Positions 54,564 through 63,896 of a DNA stretch of 64,000 nt are shown one piece after another. The notes below the pieces were generated by a model, which searched no databases, was not told the DNA's origin, and saw nothing but the letters and a program-made list of their open reading frames with translations. The stretch's first letter is position 1, and each line of letters opens with the position of its first letter. The DNA is taken from positions 1-64,000 of IMG/VR virus record IMGVR_UViG_3300029258_001212; one strand, 5' to 3'. Both the position numbers and the translations under genes were made by a program. This stretch comes from a virus.

Positions 54564-55151
54564 ATGAGCGGCAAAAAAGGCCCCCACCACGCTACGGCCA
54601 AGACGGCCAAGCTCCCCAAGATGAGTCACAGGTATCTCACCTGGGGGGCCGTGAAGGGGGTCAAGCCGTCGAAAAAGGTGTCCGCTGCTACCAAGCTCGG
54701 GCACAGAAAGCGCGCCCTGGGAACAGCGGTGCAGAGAATCCGCGGTGAGTCCGCGGCGGAGGAAAGAACCATGTCCGATGCCCAGAAGTCCGTGATGAAG
54801 GGTGATTTGAAGGATCGTCTGAGCAACGTCCTGTCCCTGGTGAGTGAAGCCGGCGCGGCCGGAAAGAAGTGCTCCAAGGACAAGCCGGGGAGCAACGGCA
54901 GCTCCAAGCCGAAGAACGTGCCGGAGGCGGACAGCCTGGGCCTCGAGCTCGAGGACGATGGCAACGTGGCCCTCAACACCGAGCACTGGAAGCGCCTGGT
55001 GGGCGCGGCCGTGGGCGCGGTGAACGCGGAGCTCGCCACCATGGGTCTCCTCGAGGCCGGCGGCCAGGTGGATCTGTCCAGTGAGACGGCGGAGACGATG
55101 CTCGAGGCCGTGCGCCAGGTGGTGGACGACTCCGGGGTGCTCGAGGAGTAG
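54564..55151 (+). CDS. Two-part protein with internal protease site
   Basis: This 195-aa protein has a basic N-terminal part (about 1-68), then an internal leader (LKDRLSNVLSLVSE) with cut after Glu95 before Ala96, then an acidic, helical C-terminal domain. A Met at residue 70 could be a second start. Predicted capsid-internal. Confidence 0.65.
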   Translation: MSGKKGPHHATAKTAKLPKMSHRYLTWGAVKGVKPSKKVSAATKLGHRKRALGTAVQRIRGESAAEERTMSDAQKSVMKGDLKDRLSNVLSLVSEAGAAGKKCSKDKPGSNGSSKPKNVPEADSLGLELEDDGNVALNTEHWKRLVGAAVGAVNAELATMGLLEAGGQVDLSSETAETMLEAVRQVVDDSGVLEE

Positions 55152-55152
55152 G

Positions 55153-56055
55153 ATGCTGGTTCCCCTTTCCAGGCCCAACCCCATCGCCTCGCGTGCGCGA
55201 GCGATGCGTGCCATGGCGGAGAGCTCTGCCCCGGTGCCAGTGGCCACCTACGGCCAGGAGGTGCTGGACGAGCGGCTCGGTGATGTGTTGCGGGGGGCCC
55301 GGAAGGTGGCCAGGTCGGCTATCCAGCGCGCCAGGGATCTCAAGTCCAAGGCGGCCCAGCGGCTCAAGGACCTGTTCAAGAAGCGCAAGGAAACCAAGAA
55401 GCCCACCACGAAGCCGGCGGCGGCTCGGCCACAGCCACCGAGCACCAGGGTGGGCATTCCCAAGAAGCAGCCCAAGGACGAGCCTGGTGGCCGGGTGAAG
55501 ATCCCGACCCAGCGCCATGCAGGTGGAGCTCCTCCGAAGCCAGGCAAGGAAGGCCCGCGATTCGATTCGAAGGGCATCCCGATTCCCGGCCCACCTGGTC
55601 CCGAGTACCCGGAGCCGTGGCCGGCGAACCTGGACACCACCTCGCGGAGCGCGGGGGGCAAGCCGGTCAAGCCGAAAAAGGGCCAGCCCCCAGAGGCGGT
55701 GCTCCGCCGCAAGGGGCCGAAGGGCAAGCCAGGGAAGTACAAGGCGGCCGTATCGCACGCCAATATGTATAAGCACATGGTTCGGGCGATCTACGTGCGT
55801 GGAAAGCGCACCGGGTACAAGTTCCACCACAGCCCGGCGAAGAGTTCTCAGATGATCGCCAGGCGCAAGATGGTCCAGTGGCAGTACGCCAAACGGCGGA
55901 AGTCCAAAGGTGGCGTTCCGGACCGGCGGATGATTGAGCTCACGGGGAAGGGACGCACCCGTGACTGGCAGCGGCACACCCAGGGCGAGCCCTACGCGGT
56001 GCGGGTGGCCAAGGATCGTGACTACTACGCGATCACGGGCCGAGACCCGTACTAG
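55153..56055 (+). CDS. Basic, Pro/Lys-rich protein
   Basis: This 300-aa protein starts at ATG 55153, one base after the previous stop. The first 80 residues contain a basic coiled-coil stretch (LKSKAAQRLKDLFKKRKETK), then a long Pro/Lys/Gly-rich segment, then a folded C-terminal domain of about 100 residues (VSHANMYKHMVRAIYVRGKR, RKMVQWQYAKRRKSK). Its charge suggests DNA contact inside the head. No recognised family. Confidence 0.65.
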   Translation: MLVPLSRPNPIASRARAMRAMAESSAPVPVATYGQEVLDERLGDVLRGARKVARSAIQRARDLKSKAAQRLKDLFKKRKETKKPTTKPAAARPQPPSTRVGIPKKQPKDEPGGRVKIPTQRHAGGAPPKPGKEGPRFDSKGIPIPGPPGPEYPEPWPANLDTTSRSAGGKPVKPKKGQPPEAVLRRKGPKGKPGKYKAAVSHANMYKHMVRAIYVRGKRTGYKFHHSPAKSSQMIARRKMVQWQYAKRRKSKGGVPDRRMIELTGKGRTRDWQRHTQGEPYAVRVAKDRDYYAITGRDPY

Positions 56056-56064
56056 GAGACTGTG

Positions 56065-56652
56065 ATGGCAAAGCGGAGCGACACCGAGCACCTGATGAAC
56101 GAGCTGGCGCACCTGAGCGGCCTTACGCGCGAGGTGATCGGGGAAGAGGTGGACTGGTTTGGGGCCGAGCTCGCTAGTATCACCGGAGACGCGCCACAGC
56201 TCCAGGAGGGATCCAAGGCCAAGCTGGCGGCCCAGCGCGAGACGATCAAGGGAGAGCTCGAGACCCTGGCCAAGCGGATGGGCGGCGTGCTGGAGATGGT
56301 GGACAACGGCAAGGCGGACCAGGCGGCGGTGAGCCTCGAGAAGATTCTGGCCGATGGAGCCAAGATCCTCGAGCGGCTCCCCAAGGCCAAGGCCCCTGAG
56401 AAGCCGAAGCCGAAGCCACAGGCCCAGGTGACGCAGCCTGGCCAGGACCAGGGCGGAGAACCGAAGGGACCCGGGGCACCACAGCCAGATGAGCGCAAGG
56501 AAGTCGGAGCACCTTCGGCCAAGGCGAACGAGGCCCTTTTCGTGGACGGCTACCTGGTCACCGAGGAGGAGCAGCGTGACCCGTTCGGGTTCGGCCAGGG
56601 CCTCATCGACTCGGTGAAGGGTGCCCTGGGGCTCGGGAAGCGGGGGCGGTAG
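56065..56652 (+). CDS. Acidic helical protein
   Basis: This 195-aa protein starts at ATG 56065; an in-frame GTG at 56062 is possible. Helical N-terminus (EHLMNELAHLSGLTREVIG), a possible site LQE before Gly, then KAKLAAQRETIKGELE and a Pro/Lys linker. The C-terminal part is acidic then basic. Unknown. Confidence 0.6.
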   Translation: MAKRSDTEHLMNELAHLSGLTREVIGEEVDWFGAELASITGDAPQLQEGSKAKLAAQRETIKGELETLAKRMGGVLEMVDNGKADQAAVSLEKILADGAKILERLPKAKAPEKPKPKPQAQVTQPGQDQGGEPKGPGAPQPDERKEVGAPSAKANEALFVDGYLVTEEEQRDPFGFGQGLIDSVKGALGLGKRGR

Positions 56653-56655
56653 TTC

Positions 56656-57165
56656 ATGGGCCGGCTGATTCACACCAAGGACAAGCTGTTCATGCAGTGT
56701 ATCGCCCAGGAGGTGAATGACTTGGCCGGGATGATCGCCTACTACTTCCGCTTGGACAAGGCCAACAGCGACACCAGGAGCGGAACGTCGGCCCTGTACG
56801 ATGAGCCGGCGGCGCTGGTCTGGAAGGATCTGCCCAGTGGGCTCCGGATGCCATGCTTTGGCGTGAACCCACAGAGCTCTCTGACCACTGGTGAGGAGGG
56901 GCGCCGGAAGCAGTGGGACGGCGAGATCAACATCGCGGTGCGCGACTGGGAGGAGCAGACCCAGGGCACCGAGCGCCCGCGCGAGGGCGATGTGGTGTTC
57001 GCCTGGGATCAATACTACGATGTGACGAAGGTGAGCCGGGATGGGATCATTGACGACTCCCGGTTGGATCATACCGGATGGACCTTGACCCTCCGGCGGA
57101 ACACGAAATTCGAGGCGTGGCGGCGTGGAATCGTGGCGTCTCATGGCGGACCTGATACGGACTAG
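56656..57165 (+). CDS. Head-closure/neck protein candidate
   Basis: This 169-aa protein starts at ATG 56656. Its N-terminus is helical. The pattern SALYDEP, then a beta-rich core with GEINIAVRDWEEQ and PREGDVVFAWDQYYDVTKVS, then HTGWTLTLRRNTKFEAWRRG, resembles head-closure or neck proteins of the gp14 or stopper type in large myophages. The family is inferred from pattern and position only. Confidence 0.6.
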   Translation: MGRLIHTKDKLFMQCIAQEVNDLAGMIAYYFRLDKANSDTRSGTSALYDEPAALVWKDLPSGLRMPCFGVNPQSSLTTGEEGRRKQWDGEINIAVRDWEEQTQGTERPREGDVVFAWDQYYDVTKVSRDGIIDDSRLDHTGWTLTLRRNTKFEAWRRGIVASHGGPDTD

Positions 57166-57600
57166 ATGATGCGAACCGTCCATGATGAAAACGAGCCCAT
57201 GGCCGAGCCGGTGGAAGCTGACGGCCGGAAGATTTCGAGGGGCATCCTCGAGCTATTCGGAGAGCCGTCGCCGGAGGCGGTTGCCGAGCTCCGCCAGGTG
57301 GCGGAGGCGGTGGACCGCGCCCACATGAAGGAGCTCAAGCCAGATCTCAAGTTCTTCCCCAACCTCATGGACTGGCTGGTGATGCTGTTCATGGTGGGGA
57401 TTCGGCACGCGCTTCCGGATGCTACCGAGGAGAGCGCCAAGGACCTAGCGATGGTGCTGGCGCGCCAGTTCGCCGTGCCAGGCAACAAACACCTCTGGGT
57501 GACCACCGACTGGTTCCTCCGGCGCCATGGGATGAAGATGGCGATCAATCGGATCCAGCTCGAGCTACGAAGGGGGCTGATGCGTGAAAAGCTCAAGTAG
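57166..57600 (+). CDS. Unknown helical protein
   Basis: This 144-aa protein starts at ATG 57166, directly after the previous stop. Mostly helical (EAVAELRQVAEAVDRAH, LMDWLVMLFMVGIRHAL), Trp-containing and moderately acidic. No recognised motif. Overlaps the next gene by 17 bases. Confidence 0.6.
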   Translation: MMRTVHDENEPMAEPVEADGRKISRGILELFGEPSPEAVAELRQVAEAVDRAHMKELKPDLKFFPNLMDWLVMLFMVGIRHALPDATEESAKDLAMVLARQFAVPGNKHLWVTTDWFLRRHGMKMAINRIQLELRRGLMREKLK

Positions 57601-58027
57601 ACCAGACGGCGCGTTCACCATCGGCCCCGAAGACGTGGCGGCGGCCATGAAGGCTGGATTCAGCTTCGTGTGCGCCATGTGCGTGAAGCTCCACGCTGGC
57701 AAGGAGGCCAGGGGCACCACGGACTGGCGCCTGGTTGAGTGCCTTGGCGAGGACTGCGGCGGACCCATGGGCGGGCGCGGTTACCCGGAGTACCGTGGCC
57801 CCCTGGGTTCCGTGAACCTCCCCCAGTATTGCTGGCGGTGTGGCCGTGATGCAGACGCGGCTGTGGAGTCAATCAAGGACAAGCGCATGGTGGGGAGCTG
57901 CGAGAAGCACCTCGAGCTCCTCAAGCCGGATTTGTACGAGCGGCGCCCGGCCGGGACACCACGGAAGCCGGCTCCACGCAACCCCATCGCGGAGCTGATC
58001 AACGGCCCAAGGGGAGACCAGGCATGA
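57584..58027 (+). CDS. Zinc-ribbon protein in the tail/neck region
   Basis: This 147-aa protein starts at GTG 57584. CAMCVKLHAG with a later CLGEDCGG and YCWRCGRDAD make one or two zinc sites. The C-terminus is basic and Pro-rich. It is the same type of protein as those of the first 18 kb but placed among structural genes. Confidence 0.6.
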   Translation: MKSSSRPDGAFTIGPEDVAAAMKAGFSFVCAMCVKLHAGKEARGTTDWRLVECLGEDCGGPMGGRGYPEYRGPLGSVNLPQYCWRCGRDADAAVESIKDKRMVGSCEKHLELLKPDLYERRPAGTPRKPAPRNPIAELINGPRGDQA

Positions 58028-58614
58028 GCTACCTCAAGGAGAACCTCGCCCAACTCGAGGAGGCCGTGGCCGGTTTGGACGAGGGGGCGAAGTTCAAGAA
58101 CGTCACGTTCAAGGGCACCGATTTGAAGGTCAAGGGCGGCAAGCGCCCGGAGGTGAAGCTCCGAAGCGCGGCCAGGCGCGGGAAGGTGAAGCCGTCCACC
58201 ATCGAAAAGCATCTGGGCGACAAGGGCCAATGGGTCACGATCAACGGCGTCCACGTGCTGATCAACAAGGACACCGGTGAGCCCATCATCGGCCCGCGCG
58301 ATCTGACCAGCCAGCGCAAGGTCGGGCAGCGCAACCTGGACAAGGTGATGGGCGACAAGAAGCACGGTTTCGAGGTGCAGGAAAACGAGGGGAAGGGTCG
58401 AGACGAAAAAGGGCGCTTCACAATGAAGCACAAGCCCTCCGGCATGGATATTCCCCTGAGCGGCGTGGGACTCGGATCGGTTCTCCTGGGCCTCGCCATG
58501 TTCGTGGACGCAGCCAAGGCCATGGCCGTCAAGGCCGGGGCAGCCCTGGCAGACAAGCTCGAGGGCGCCATCCGCCAGGCGGACGAGGCCCTTGGGATGT
58601 GGACGATTGACTGA
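58024..58614 (+). CDS. Leader-bearing internal protein
   Basis: This 196-aa protein starts at ATG 58024 (ATGA overlap). Leader YLKENLAQLEEAVAGLDE ends at Glu13 before Ala14, or at Glu20 before Gly21. The mature part is very basic (KGGKRPEVKLRSAARRGKVK) then beta-rich with WVTINGVHVLINKDTGEP. A hydrophobic/Ala-rich C-terminal helix (GVGLGSVLLGLAMFVDAA) might insert into a membrane. Confidence 0.7.
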   Translation: MSYLKENLAQLEEAVAGLDEGAKFKNVTFKGTDLKVKGGKRPEVKLRSAARRGKVKPSTIEKHLGDKGQWVTINGVHVLINKDTGEPIIGPRDLTSQRKVGQRNLDKVMGDKKHGFEVQENEGKGRDEKGRFTMKHKPSGMDIPLSGVGLGSVLLGLAMFVDAAKAMAVKAGAALADKLEGAIRQADEALGMWTID

Positions 58615-59012
58615 TGGCCCTCTATCTACAGCGACAGTTTCGGCTCATCGTTTCGGCGGTGCAGAACATGGTCAACCCCCTGGTGGAACGCGGCGGCTCT
58701 GGTCTGGAGCTGATCAACAGCGTGGACGAACTCGCGGAGGCCAGTGGCAACAGCGTGCTGGTGCCAGCATCGCAGACAGACTACCAGCTCGCCATGCCAG
58801 CCAGCATCAGCACCGGGCGCCTCCTGTACCTCGAGACGGACCAGGACCTGGTGATCAAGCTCGGGGGCACCGAGGCGGATCGCGCCATCAGCTTGAAGGT
58901 GCCGAGCACCACGATCAAGGCGGTGCTCTACCTGGACGCGGAGGTGACCAGTATCTACGTCACCACTGGCGTTACGGCCACCAACGTCTACTACGCCGTG
59001 GTGGGGGACTAG
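58614..59012 (+). CDS. Small beta-rich virion protein
   Basis: This 132-aa protein starts at ATG 58614, overlapping the previous stop by one base. Helical N-terminus, then beta-strands (RLLYLETDQDLVIKLGG, TIKAVLYLDAEVTSIYV). Similar in size and layout to the protein at 51570. Possibly a decoration or fibre-associated protein. Confidence 0.6.
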   Translation: MALYLQRQFRLIVSAVQNMVNPLVERGGSGLELINSVDELAEASGNSVLVPASQTDYQLAMPASISTGRLLYLETDQDLVIKLGGTEADRAISLKVPSTTIKAVLYLDAEVTSIYVTTGVTATNVYYAVVGD

Positions 59013-59013
59013 C

Positions 59014-59820
59014 GTGAAGCTCGCGGTGAAGCCAGCGGGCCGGTGGAAGCGGCTCCGCAAGCTGACGGGCACCTGGGAGGAGCGCAACAAGCGCGTCCAG
59101 GAGGTGTTCCTCCGCACGTTCATGGACAAGTTCCGCGAGCTGGTGGTTTCACAGCTCCCCGAGGACAAGTGGGGTCGCGCTTACCGGGACGCAATCCAGG
59201 AGCGAGAGGTTGCCACCTCGCTGCGTCCAGGGCAGCACGCCTACGCCCTGATCGCCGTTCCGAAGGCTGTGAAGCTCGAGGACGAGCCGAACGAGACCAC
59301 GGCCGTCTACGTGGTCCAGGAGCGCGAGACCATCACGGTGCTGGGGACCCTCCTGGTACAGCACGGGCCGTGGACCATCGACCGGCTCCCGCGCGAGGCC
59401 AAGGGCGTGGAGGGGGTGAAGTACGTCCACCGGAAGGTCACCGAGGACGAGGTGGTGCGCCTCCGAAAGCGCAACGATGAGATCCTGGACGAGTACCGGG
59501 ACAACTTCAAGGTGGCCGGCGCGACCTACGATAAGGACCACCAAGACGACGTGGAGAAGCCGGCTTCGATTCCAGATCTACTTTTCACTGCACTGCGTCT
59601 CGAGTTCGGGATCAAGATGAAGCGCCTGGCACACTGGGGCTTCGCCTACCGACTCAAGGAGCAGACCATGAAGGGGATGGTGAGAGATCCGCAGTGGGAA
59701 AAGTACCTTGGGGATCCCAACTTCACCAAGTGGGTGAGCCCGTTGCCCAACCTGAAAAAGATCCCAGGGCAACAGGTGAAGGTGATGATCAAGGCATTTC
59801 AGGCTAAGATTGCACAATGA
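59014..59820 (+). CDS. Unknown structural-region protein
   Basis: This 268-aa protein starts at GTG 59014, one base after the previous stop. Basic helical N-terminus (GRWKRLRKLTGTWEERNKR), a beta-rich centre (TTAVYVVQERETITVLGTLL), a charged linker and an alpha/beta end. No recognised family. Coupled to the tail terminator candidate by ATGA. Confidence 0.65.
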   Translation: MKLAVKPAGRWKRLRKLTGTWEERNKRVQEVFLRTFMDKFRELVVSQLPEDKWGRAYRDAIQEREVATSLRPGQHAYALIAVPKAVKLEDEPNETTAVYVVQERETITVLGTLLVQHGPWTIDRLPREAKGVEGVKYVHRKVTEDEVVRLRKRNDEILDEYRDNFKVAGATYDKDHQDDVEKPASIPDLLFTALRLEFGIKMKRLAHWGFAYRLKEQTMKGMVRDPQWEKYLGDPNFTKWVSPLPNLKKIPGQQVKVMIKAFQAKIAQ

Positions 59821-60560
59821 GTCCGACCGTCACACCGTTTGTCCAAGCTGCGCCCACGGGGGACGTGTGGATCTCGGACTTCGATCTGGGCGTGGTGCGT
59901 CACCTGGGCGCGCAACAGATCGATGACGACTGGTGGGTAAACATCGACGGTGTGGATCCGCCCCCCTACCCTGGGTCCTACCGAGTGGCGGAGCTCCGTG
60001 GCCAGGCGATGCCTGGGATCCCAGTGATCTGGAACGCGCCAGACGACCGGTTCCAGAGCTTCGTTCTTCCCTGCATCGTGGTGCGCCGCGACAGTGTGGA
60101 TCCGGCCCCAGAGCGGTGGCCTAGCGTCCACCTGAAGTACAGGGCTGGCCAGGGTGAGCAGGTCACGTCCACATGGGGCAGGACCGAATTCACCGGCGGC
60201 TACGAGGAGTACGAGGAGCAGTACGGCAGTTTTCCGTATAATCTCATGTATATGTTCTCTGTGCTCACGGCCGGGGTGAAGGCGGAGTCCAATGCCCAGC
60301 GGATGCTGAAGCATGTGATGAAGCGTTACCCTCCCCAGGGGTTTACCCGGATCCCTGTCCTGGACAGCCTGGGGGATGAGCGCACCTACGATTGCACGGC
60401 AGAGGGGCCAACAGATCTGAAGGATGCGCTGGACATTGTGGATCGCCAAGGCGGATTCGCCTTGAACGTGACGGTGCAAGGTGAGATAGACTTGAACGAC
60501 CCGCTCCTGGTGAAGGCTGCGAGATCGCTTGCAATCGAAGATCATGTAGGTGTACCATAG
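59817..60560 (+). CDS. Tail terminator/completion protein candidate
   Basis: This 247-aa protein starts at ATG 59817. It carries FPYNLMYMFSVLTAGVKAES followed by MLKHVMKRYPPQGFTRIPV and VDRQGGFALNVTVQGEIDLN. The helix (with AES...MLKHV), Y-P-P and terminal beta-strand pattern is seen in tail terminator proteins of large myophages. It lies two genes before the sheath, as expected for this role. Family assignment is tentative. Confidence 0.65.
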   Translation: MSPTVTPFVQAAPTGDVWISDFDLGVVRHLGAQQIDDDWWVNIDGVDPPPYPGSYRVAELRGQAMPGIPVIWNAPDDRFQSFVLPCIVVRRDSVDPAPERWPSVHLKYRAGQGEQVTSTWGRTEFTGGYEEYEEQYGSFPYNLMYMFSVLTAGVKAESNAQRMLKHVMKRYPPQGFTRIPVLDSLGDERTYDCTAEGPTDLKDALDIVDRQGGFALNVTVQGEIDLNDPLLVKAARSLAIEDHVGVP

Positions 60561-60582
60561 GGCGGATCCCGGAGCTGAATAG

Positions 60583-61089
60583 ATGGCCAGATTCCGCAAC
60601 ACTCAAAATCGTCCCCTACCCGTGGACTTCGCCAACGGCGATTCCATGTCCGTTGCCCCCCTGGCCGAGTTCCCTGTGGATCGGCAGACTGCGAACAGCA
60701 GTCCGTTCCGTGCGCTGAAAAGAAAGGGTCACGTGGTCGAGGTGGGAGTGGATCCAAAGCCTGTGAAGGTGCCGGCCGCTCCCGCTCCTCTGCCACCTCC
60801 CCCGAAGCATACCCCGGAGCCAGTGAAGGCCCCGGAGCCCAAGCCTGAGCCCCAACCCGAGCCCGAGCTCGAGGTGGAGCTAGAGGCGGAACCGGCTCCA
60901 GAGCCTCCGCCAGTTCCCTCCGATGACCCCGGGCAGCCTGTTACTGAGCCCGGAGCCGAGTCTTCTGATGCTCACGAGTCCGAGCCCCCCGCCGATGACG
61001 GCGAGGAGAGCGGCAAGGATGAGCCCCCGCCCGGGGAGACTCCGACTCCGAAGCGTACCTCCAAGCGCAGACGCAAGCGCAAGGGGTAG
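60583..61089 (+). CDS. Virion-like protein with long Pro/Glu tail
   Basis: This 168-aa protein starts at ATG 60583. The first 60 residues form a small beta-rich domain (RPLPVDFANGDSMSVAPL). The rest is disordered and Pro/Glu-rich (PEPKPEPQPEPELEVELEAE), ending in a strongly basic KRTSKRRRKRKG. It resembles the linker of the gene at 48947. It might tether tail or head parts. Unknown. Confidence 0.55.
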   Translation: MARFRNTQNRPLPVDFANGDSMSVAPLAEFPVDRQTANSSPFRALKRKGHVVEVGVDPKPVKVPAAPAPLPPPPKHTPEPVKAPEPKPEPQPEPELEVELEAEPAPEPPPVPSDDPGQPVTEPGAESSDAHESEPPADDGEESGKDEPPPGETPTPKRTSKRRRKRKG

Positions 61090-61187
61090 CAGGATCGGTA
61101 ACATGCGGCTGCCCAGGCGGTAGCTGTTCAAAAGATTCATGAACGGATCGCCGCTCCGATGGAGTGGCACATCGGAGGAGAACCATC

Positions 61188-63353
61188 ATGGCGGAATACC
61201 TGAGCCCGGGCGTCTACATCGAGGAGCGAGCGGCGGGTCCCGCGGTGGTCAGCGGCGTGAGCACGTCCACGTGCGCCACCGTGGGCTGGCTCCAGCGCGG
61301 ACCGGTGGGGAAGGCCACCCTGGTCACGGGGTTCGATGACTTCGTGGACAAGTTCGGCTCCTACTGGAGCAACAGCTACGTGCCCTACGCCATGGCGGCG
61401 TTCTTCTCCAACGGTGGCTCCCGCGCGTACATCGTGCGCGAGGTGCCGGCCAACGCGGTGAAGGCGGACTGCGCCATCGAAGATGCGGACCAGGCGGCCT
61501 ACGTGCTGGGCTGGCGCATCCCGGCGGCGGGCATCACCATCACGGCCACCACCGATGACGGGCTCAAGGTCACGGACGAGGCGGCGGCCTACGATGACAT
61601 TGACCTGACCGCGGGCGGTGGCACCGGGACCTACACGGCCACCCAGATCGCCGCTGCGATCAACGCGGACATTTCCGCCACGTCCACGGCCTCGGTGGTC
61701 ACCGACACGGACGGCTACCAGCGGATCAAGATCACGTCGGACCAGACCGGCGGCACGGGCGCGAGCTCCTCGGTGGCGGTGGAGGCCCCCACCACCCTGG
61801 GCGATGGCACCCAGCTCATCTTCGGTGGCACCCCGAGTGCCACCGGGTCGGACCAGGCGGATCGCTGGTCGATCACGGCCGAGAACGAGGGCGCCTGGGG
61901 CAACCTGGTCAAGGCGTGCCTGATCGGCAACGATTCCTACCGGGACACCACCAACGGCGGCTACACCAAGTTCGACATGCTGGTGTACGAGGAGAGCTCC
62001 CTCGGGGCCGGCGACTACGTGGTGCAGGAGCAGCTCGGGCCGTTCAACCTCACCACGGCGGGTGATCCGGACTACTTCGTGGACGAGGTGAACGCCAAGT
62101 CGGACCTGGTGCGCGTGGCGGCCGGCGCCAGCCCGGGCGTACCCTGGGAGCTCCAGCCGGCCACCTGGACGGCCGAGCCGCTGTTCCTCGAGGACGGTGC
62201 CAGCTTGGCCTACACGCTCTATCTGGCGCACCCGGAGGTGCTCCGGAGCTCGGTGAGCATCACCGATGGCACCGAGACGTTCACCGACGACGGCAATGGC
62301 ACCCTCACGGGTGACCAGGGCGGCGACGGGACGATCAACTACACCACCGGGTACGTGACCCTCAACTTCAACGCCACGGGTACGGCGGTGGTGACGGCCA
62401 CCTACAAACAGGTGAGCCATGACACCGAGGCGTGCTGCACCCTGTCCGGCGGCTCGGACGGCACGGGCGGTCTGACCCGTTCCCTGGTGACGGACCCGGC
62501 GCTCCAGTCCAGCCGGCGCGGGATCTACGCCCTGGACCAGATCGAAGAGATCCTCCAGGTGTTCCTCCCGGACTTCGCGGGCTCGGTGATCGTGGCCAAC
62601 GACCTGATCGCCTGGGCGGAGGACGGCAAGGACCGGTTCATCCTCCTGGATCCGGCTTCGGATCTCACCCCCCAGGAGGTGCTCGAGTACCGGCAGTTCA
62701 CCGGGGCGTTCGCCAGCTCCTACGCGGCGCTGTACTACCCCTGGGTGACCATCGCCAACAGCCTGGCGAACAACCGGCCCATGAACATGCCCCCCTCGGG
62801 CTTCGTGGCCGGCGTGTTCGCCCGGACGGATCAGCAGCGGAACGTCGGAAAGGCCCCCGCGGGCATCAACGACGGGAAGCTCCTCCTGGCCATCGGGCTC
62901 GAGTACGACACGAGCAAGGGCGAGCGGGATCTGATCTACCCGGCGAACATCAACCCCCTGGTGGACAGCCCCCAGACGGGCCGGGCTGTATGGGGCGCTC
63001 GGACCATGAGCATCGACGCGGAGTGGAAGTACATCCAGGTCCGCAGGTTGTTCATGTTCCTGGAGAAGTCCACGTTCCTGGCCACCCACTGGGCGGTCTT
63101 CGAGTCCAACAACGCGGGGCTGTGGGCGCGGATCTCCGCGAGCCTCAACTCGTTCATGCTCAACCTCCACAACGAGGGCTACTTCGCCGGGCAGGATCCG
63201 GACGAGTCCTTCAAGGTGGTGTGCGACAGCACCAACAACCCCCAGGAGAACATCGACCTGGGCCTGGTGACGTGCGACATTTACGCCGCTCCGAACAAGC
63301 CCGGCGAATTCGTGCGGTTCCGGTTCCAGCAAAAGGTCAACCAGAGCGCCTAA
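61188..63353 (+). CDS. Contractile tail sheath protein (T4 gp18-like)
   Basis: This 721-aa protein starts at ATG 61188, with GGAGGAG eight bases upstream; an in-frame GTG at 61164 lacks a site. The start MAEYLSPGVYIEERAAGPAV, GVSTSTCATVGWLQRGPVG, and FFSNGGSRAYIVREV are classic sheath signatures. The conserved C-terminal core includes YYPWVTIANSLANNRPMNMP and RRLFMFLEKSTFLATHWAVF. A middle insertion with DLTAGGGTGTYTATQIAAAI is an extra beta domain, making it longer than T4 gp18 (659 aa). It forms the contracting outer tube. Confidence 0.95.
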   Translation: MAEYLSPGVYIEERAAGPAVVSGVSTSTCATVGWLQRGPVGKATLVTGFDDFVDKFGSYWSNSYVPYAMAAFFSNGGSRAYIVREVPANAVKADCAIEDADQAAYVLGWRIPAAGITITATTDDGLKVTDEAAAYDDIDLTAGGGTGTYTATQIAAAINADISATSTASVVTDTDGYQRIKITSDQTGGTGASSSVAVEAPTTLGDGTQLIFGGTPSATGSDQADRWSITAENEGAWGNLVKACLIGNDSYRDTTNGGYTKFDMLVYEESSLGAGDYVVQEQLGPFNLTTAGDPDYFVDEVNAKSDLVRVAAGASPGVPWELQPATWTAEPLFLEDGASLAYTLYLAHPEVLRSSVSITDGTETFTDDGNGTLTGDQGGDGTINYTTGYVTLNFNATGTAVVTATYKQVSHDTEACCTLSGGSDGTGGLTRSLVTDPALQSSRRGIYALDQIEEILQVFLPDFAGSVIVANDLIAWAEDGKDRFILLDPASDLTPQEVLEYRQFTGAFASSYAALYYPWVTIANSLANNRPMNMPPSGFVAGVFARTDQQRNVGKAPAGINDGKLLLAIGLEYDTSKGERDLIYPANINPLVDSPQTGRAVWGARTMSIDAEWKYIQVRRLFMFLEKSTFLATHWAVFESNNAGLWARISASLNSFMLNLHNEGYFAGQDPDESFKVVCDSTNNPQENIDLGLVTCDIYAAPNKPGEFVRFRFQQKVNQSA

Positions 63354-63383
63354 TCGGCACTGGATCCGGAAAGGAGATAGAAC

Positions 63384-63857
63384 ATGGCGCGTTCCATTGC
63401 TCTCGACTACTACCAGGCGTTCCGGTTCGGTGCATCGTTCACCTGGAACGGCACGGCCTACGTCCAGGAAGGGACGGGGTTCAACAACATCACGATCCCG
63501 GAGACCAGCCAGGAGGCGGCCGAGTACCGCGAGGGGAAGGACACCTGGACCAAGAAGCAGCCGGGTCCCCCCACCGTCTCCGAAGTCACGCTCCAGCGTG
63601 GCGTCACCAAGGCGTTCACCGGGTTCTGGGACTGGATCATCGGATCCATCCGCGGTGCGGAGTACCGCGTGGATCTGATCATCCACCACTTTCACCGTGA
63701 GGACGACATTCAGGGCGCCGCCAGCTTCCGCGTGGAGCTCGGCCAGGCGTTCCCGAGCCGGGTGAAGCCCACGGGTGACCTGGACGCCACCAGCTCGGAG
63801 ATCTCGCTGGCGGAGCTGGAGCTCACCTGCGAGGAGATGGACATCGCCATCGCGTAG
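63384..63857 (+). CDS. Tail tube protein (T4 gp19-like)
   Basis: This 157-aa protein starts at ATG 63384, with AAAGGAG upstream. The pattern LDYYQAFRFGASFTWNG, GFNNITIPETS, VTLQRGVTKAFTGFWDWI and a C-terminal beta end is that of gp19-type tail tube proteins (T4 gp19, 163 aa). Directly behind the sheath, as in most myoviruses. It builds the inner tube through which DNA passes. Confidence 0.9.
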   Translation: MARSIALDYYQAFRFGASFTWNGTAYVQEGTGFNNITIPETSQEAAEYREGKDTWTKKQPGPPTVSEVTLQRGVTKAFTGFWDWIIGSIRGAEYRVDLIIHHFHREDDIQGAASFRVELGQAFPSRVKPTGDLDATSSEISLAELELTCEEMDIAIA

Positions 63858-63896
63858 GCGGTGGACACCATGACCCCTCTTCGGTAGGATCGTCAC

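Noticed and set aside
61137-63896. 919-aa open frame on the minus strand
   Set aside because: It is the antisense shadow of the tail sheath and tube genes, with low-complexity Arg/His/Val/Gly composition.
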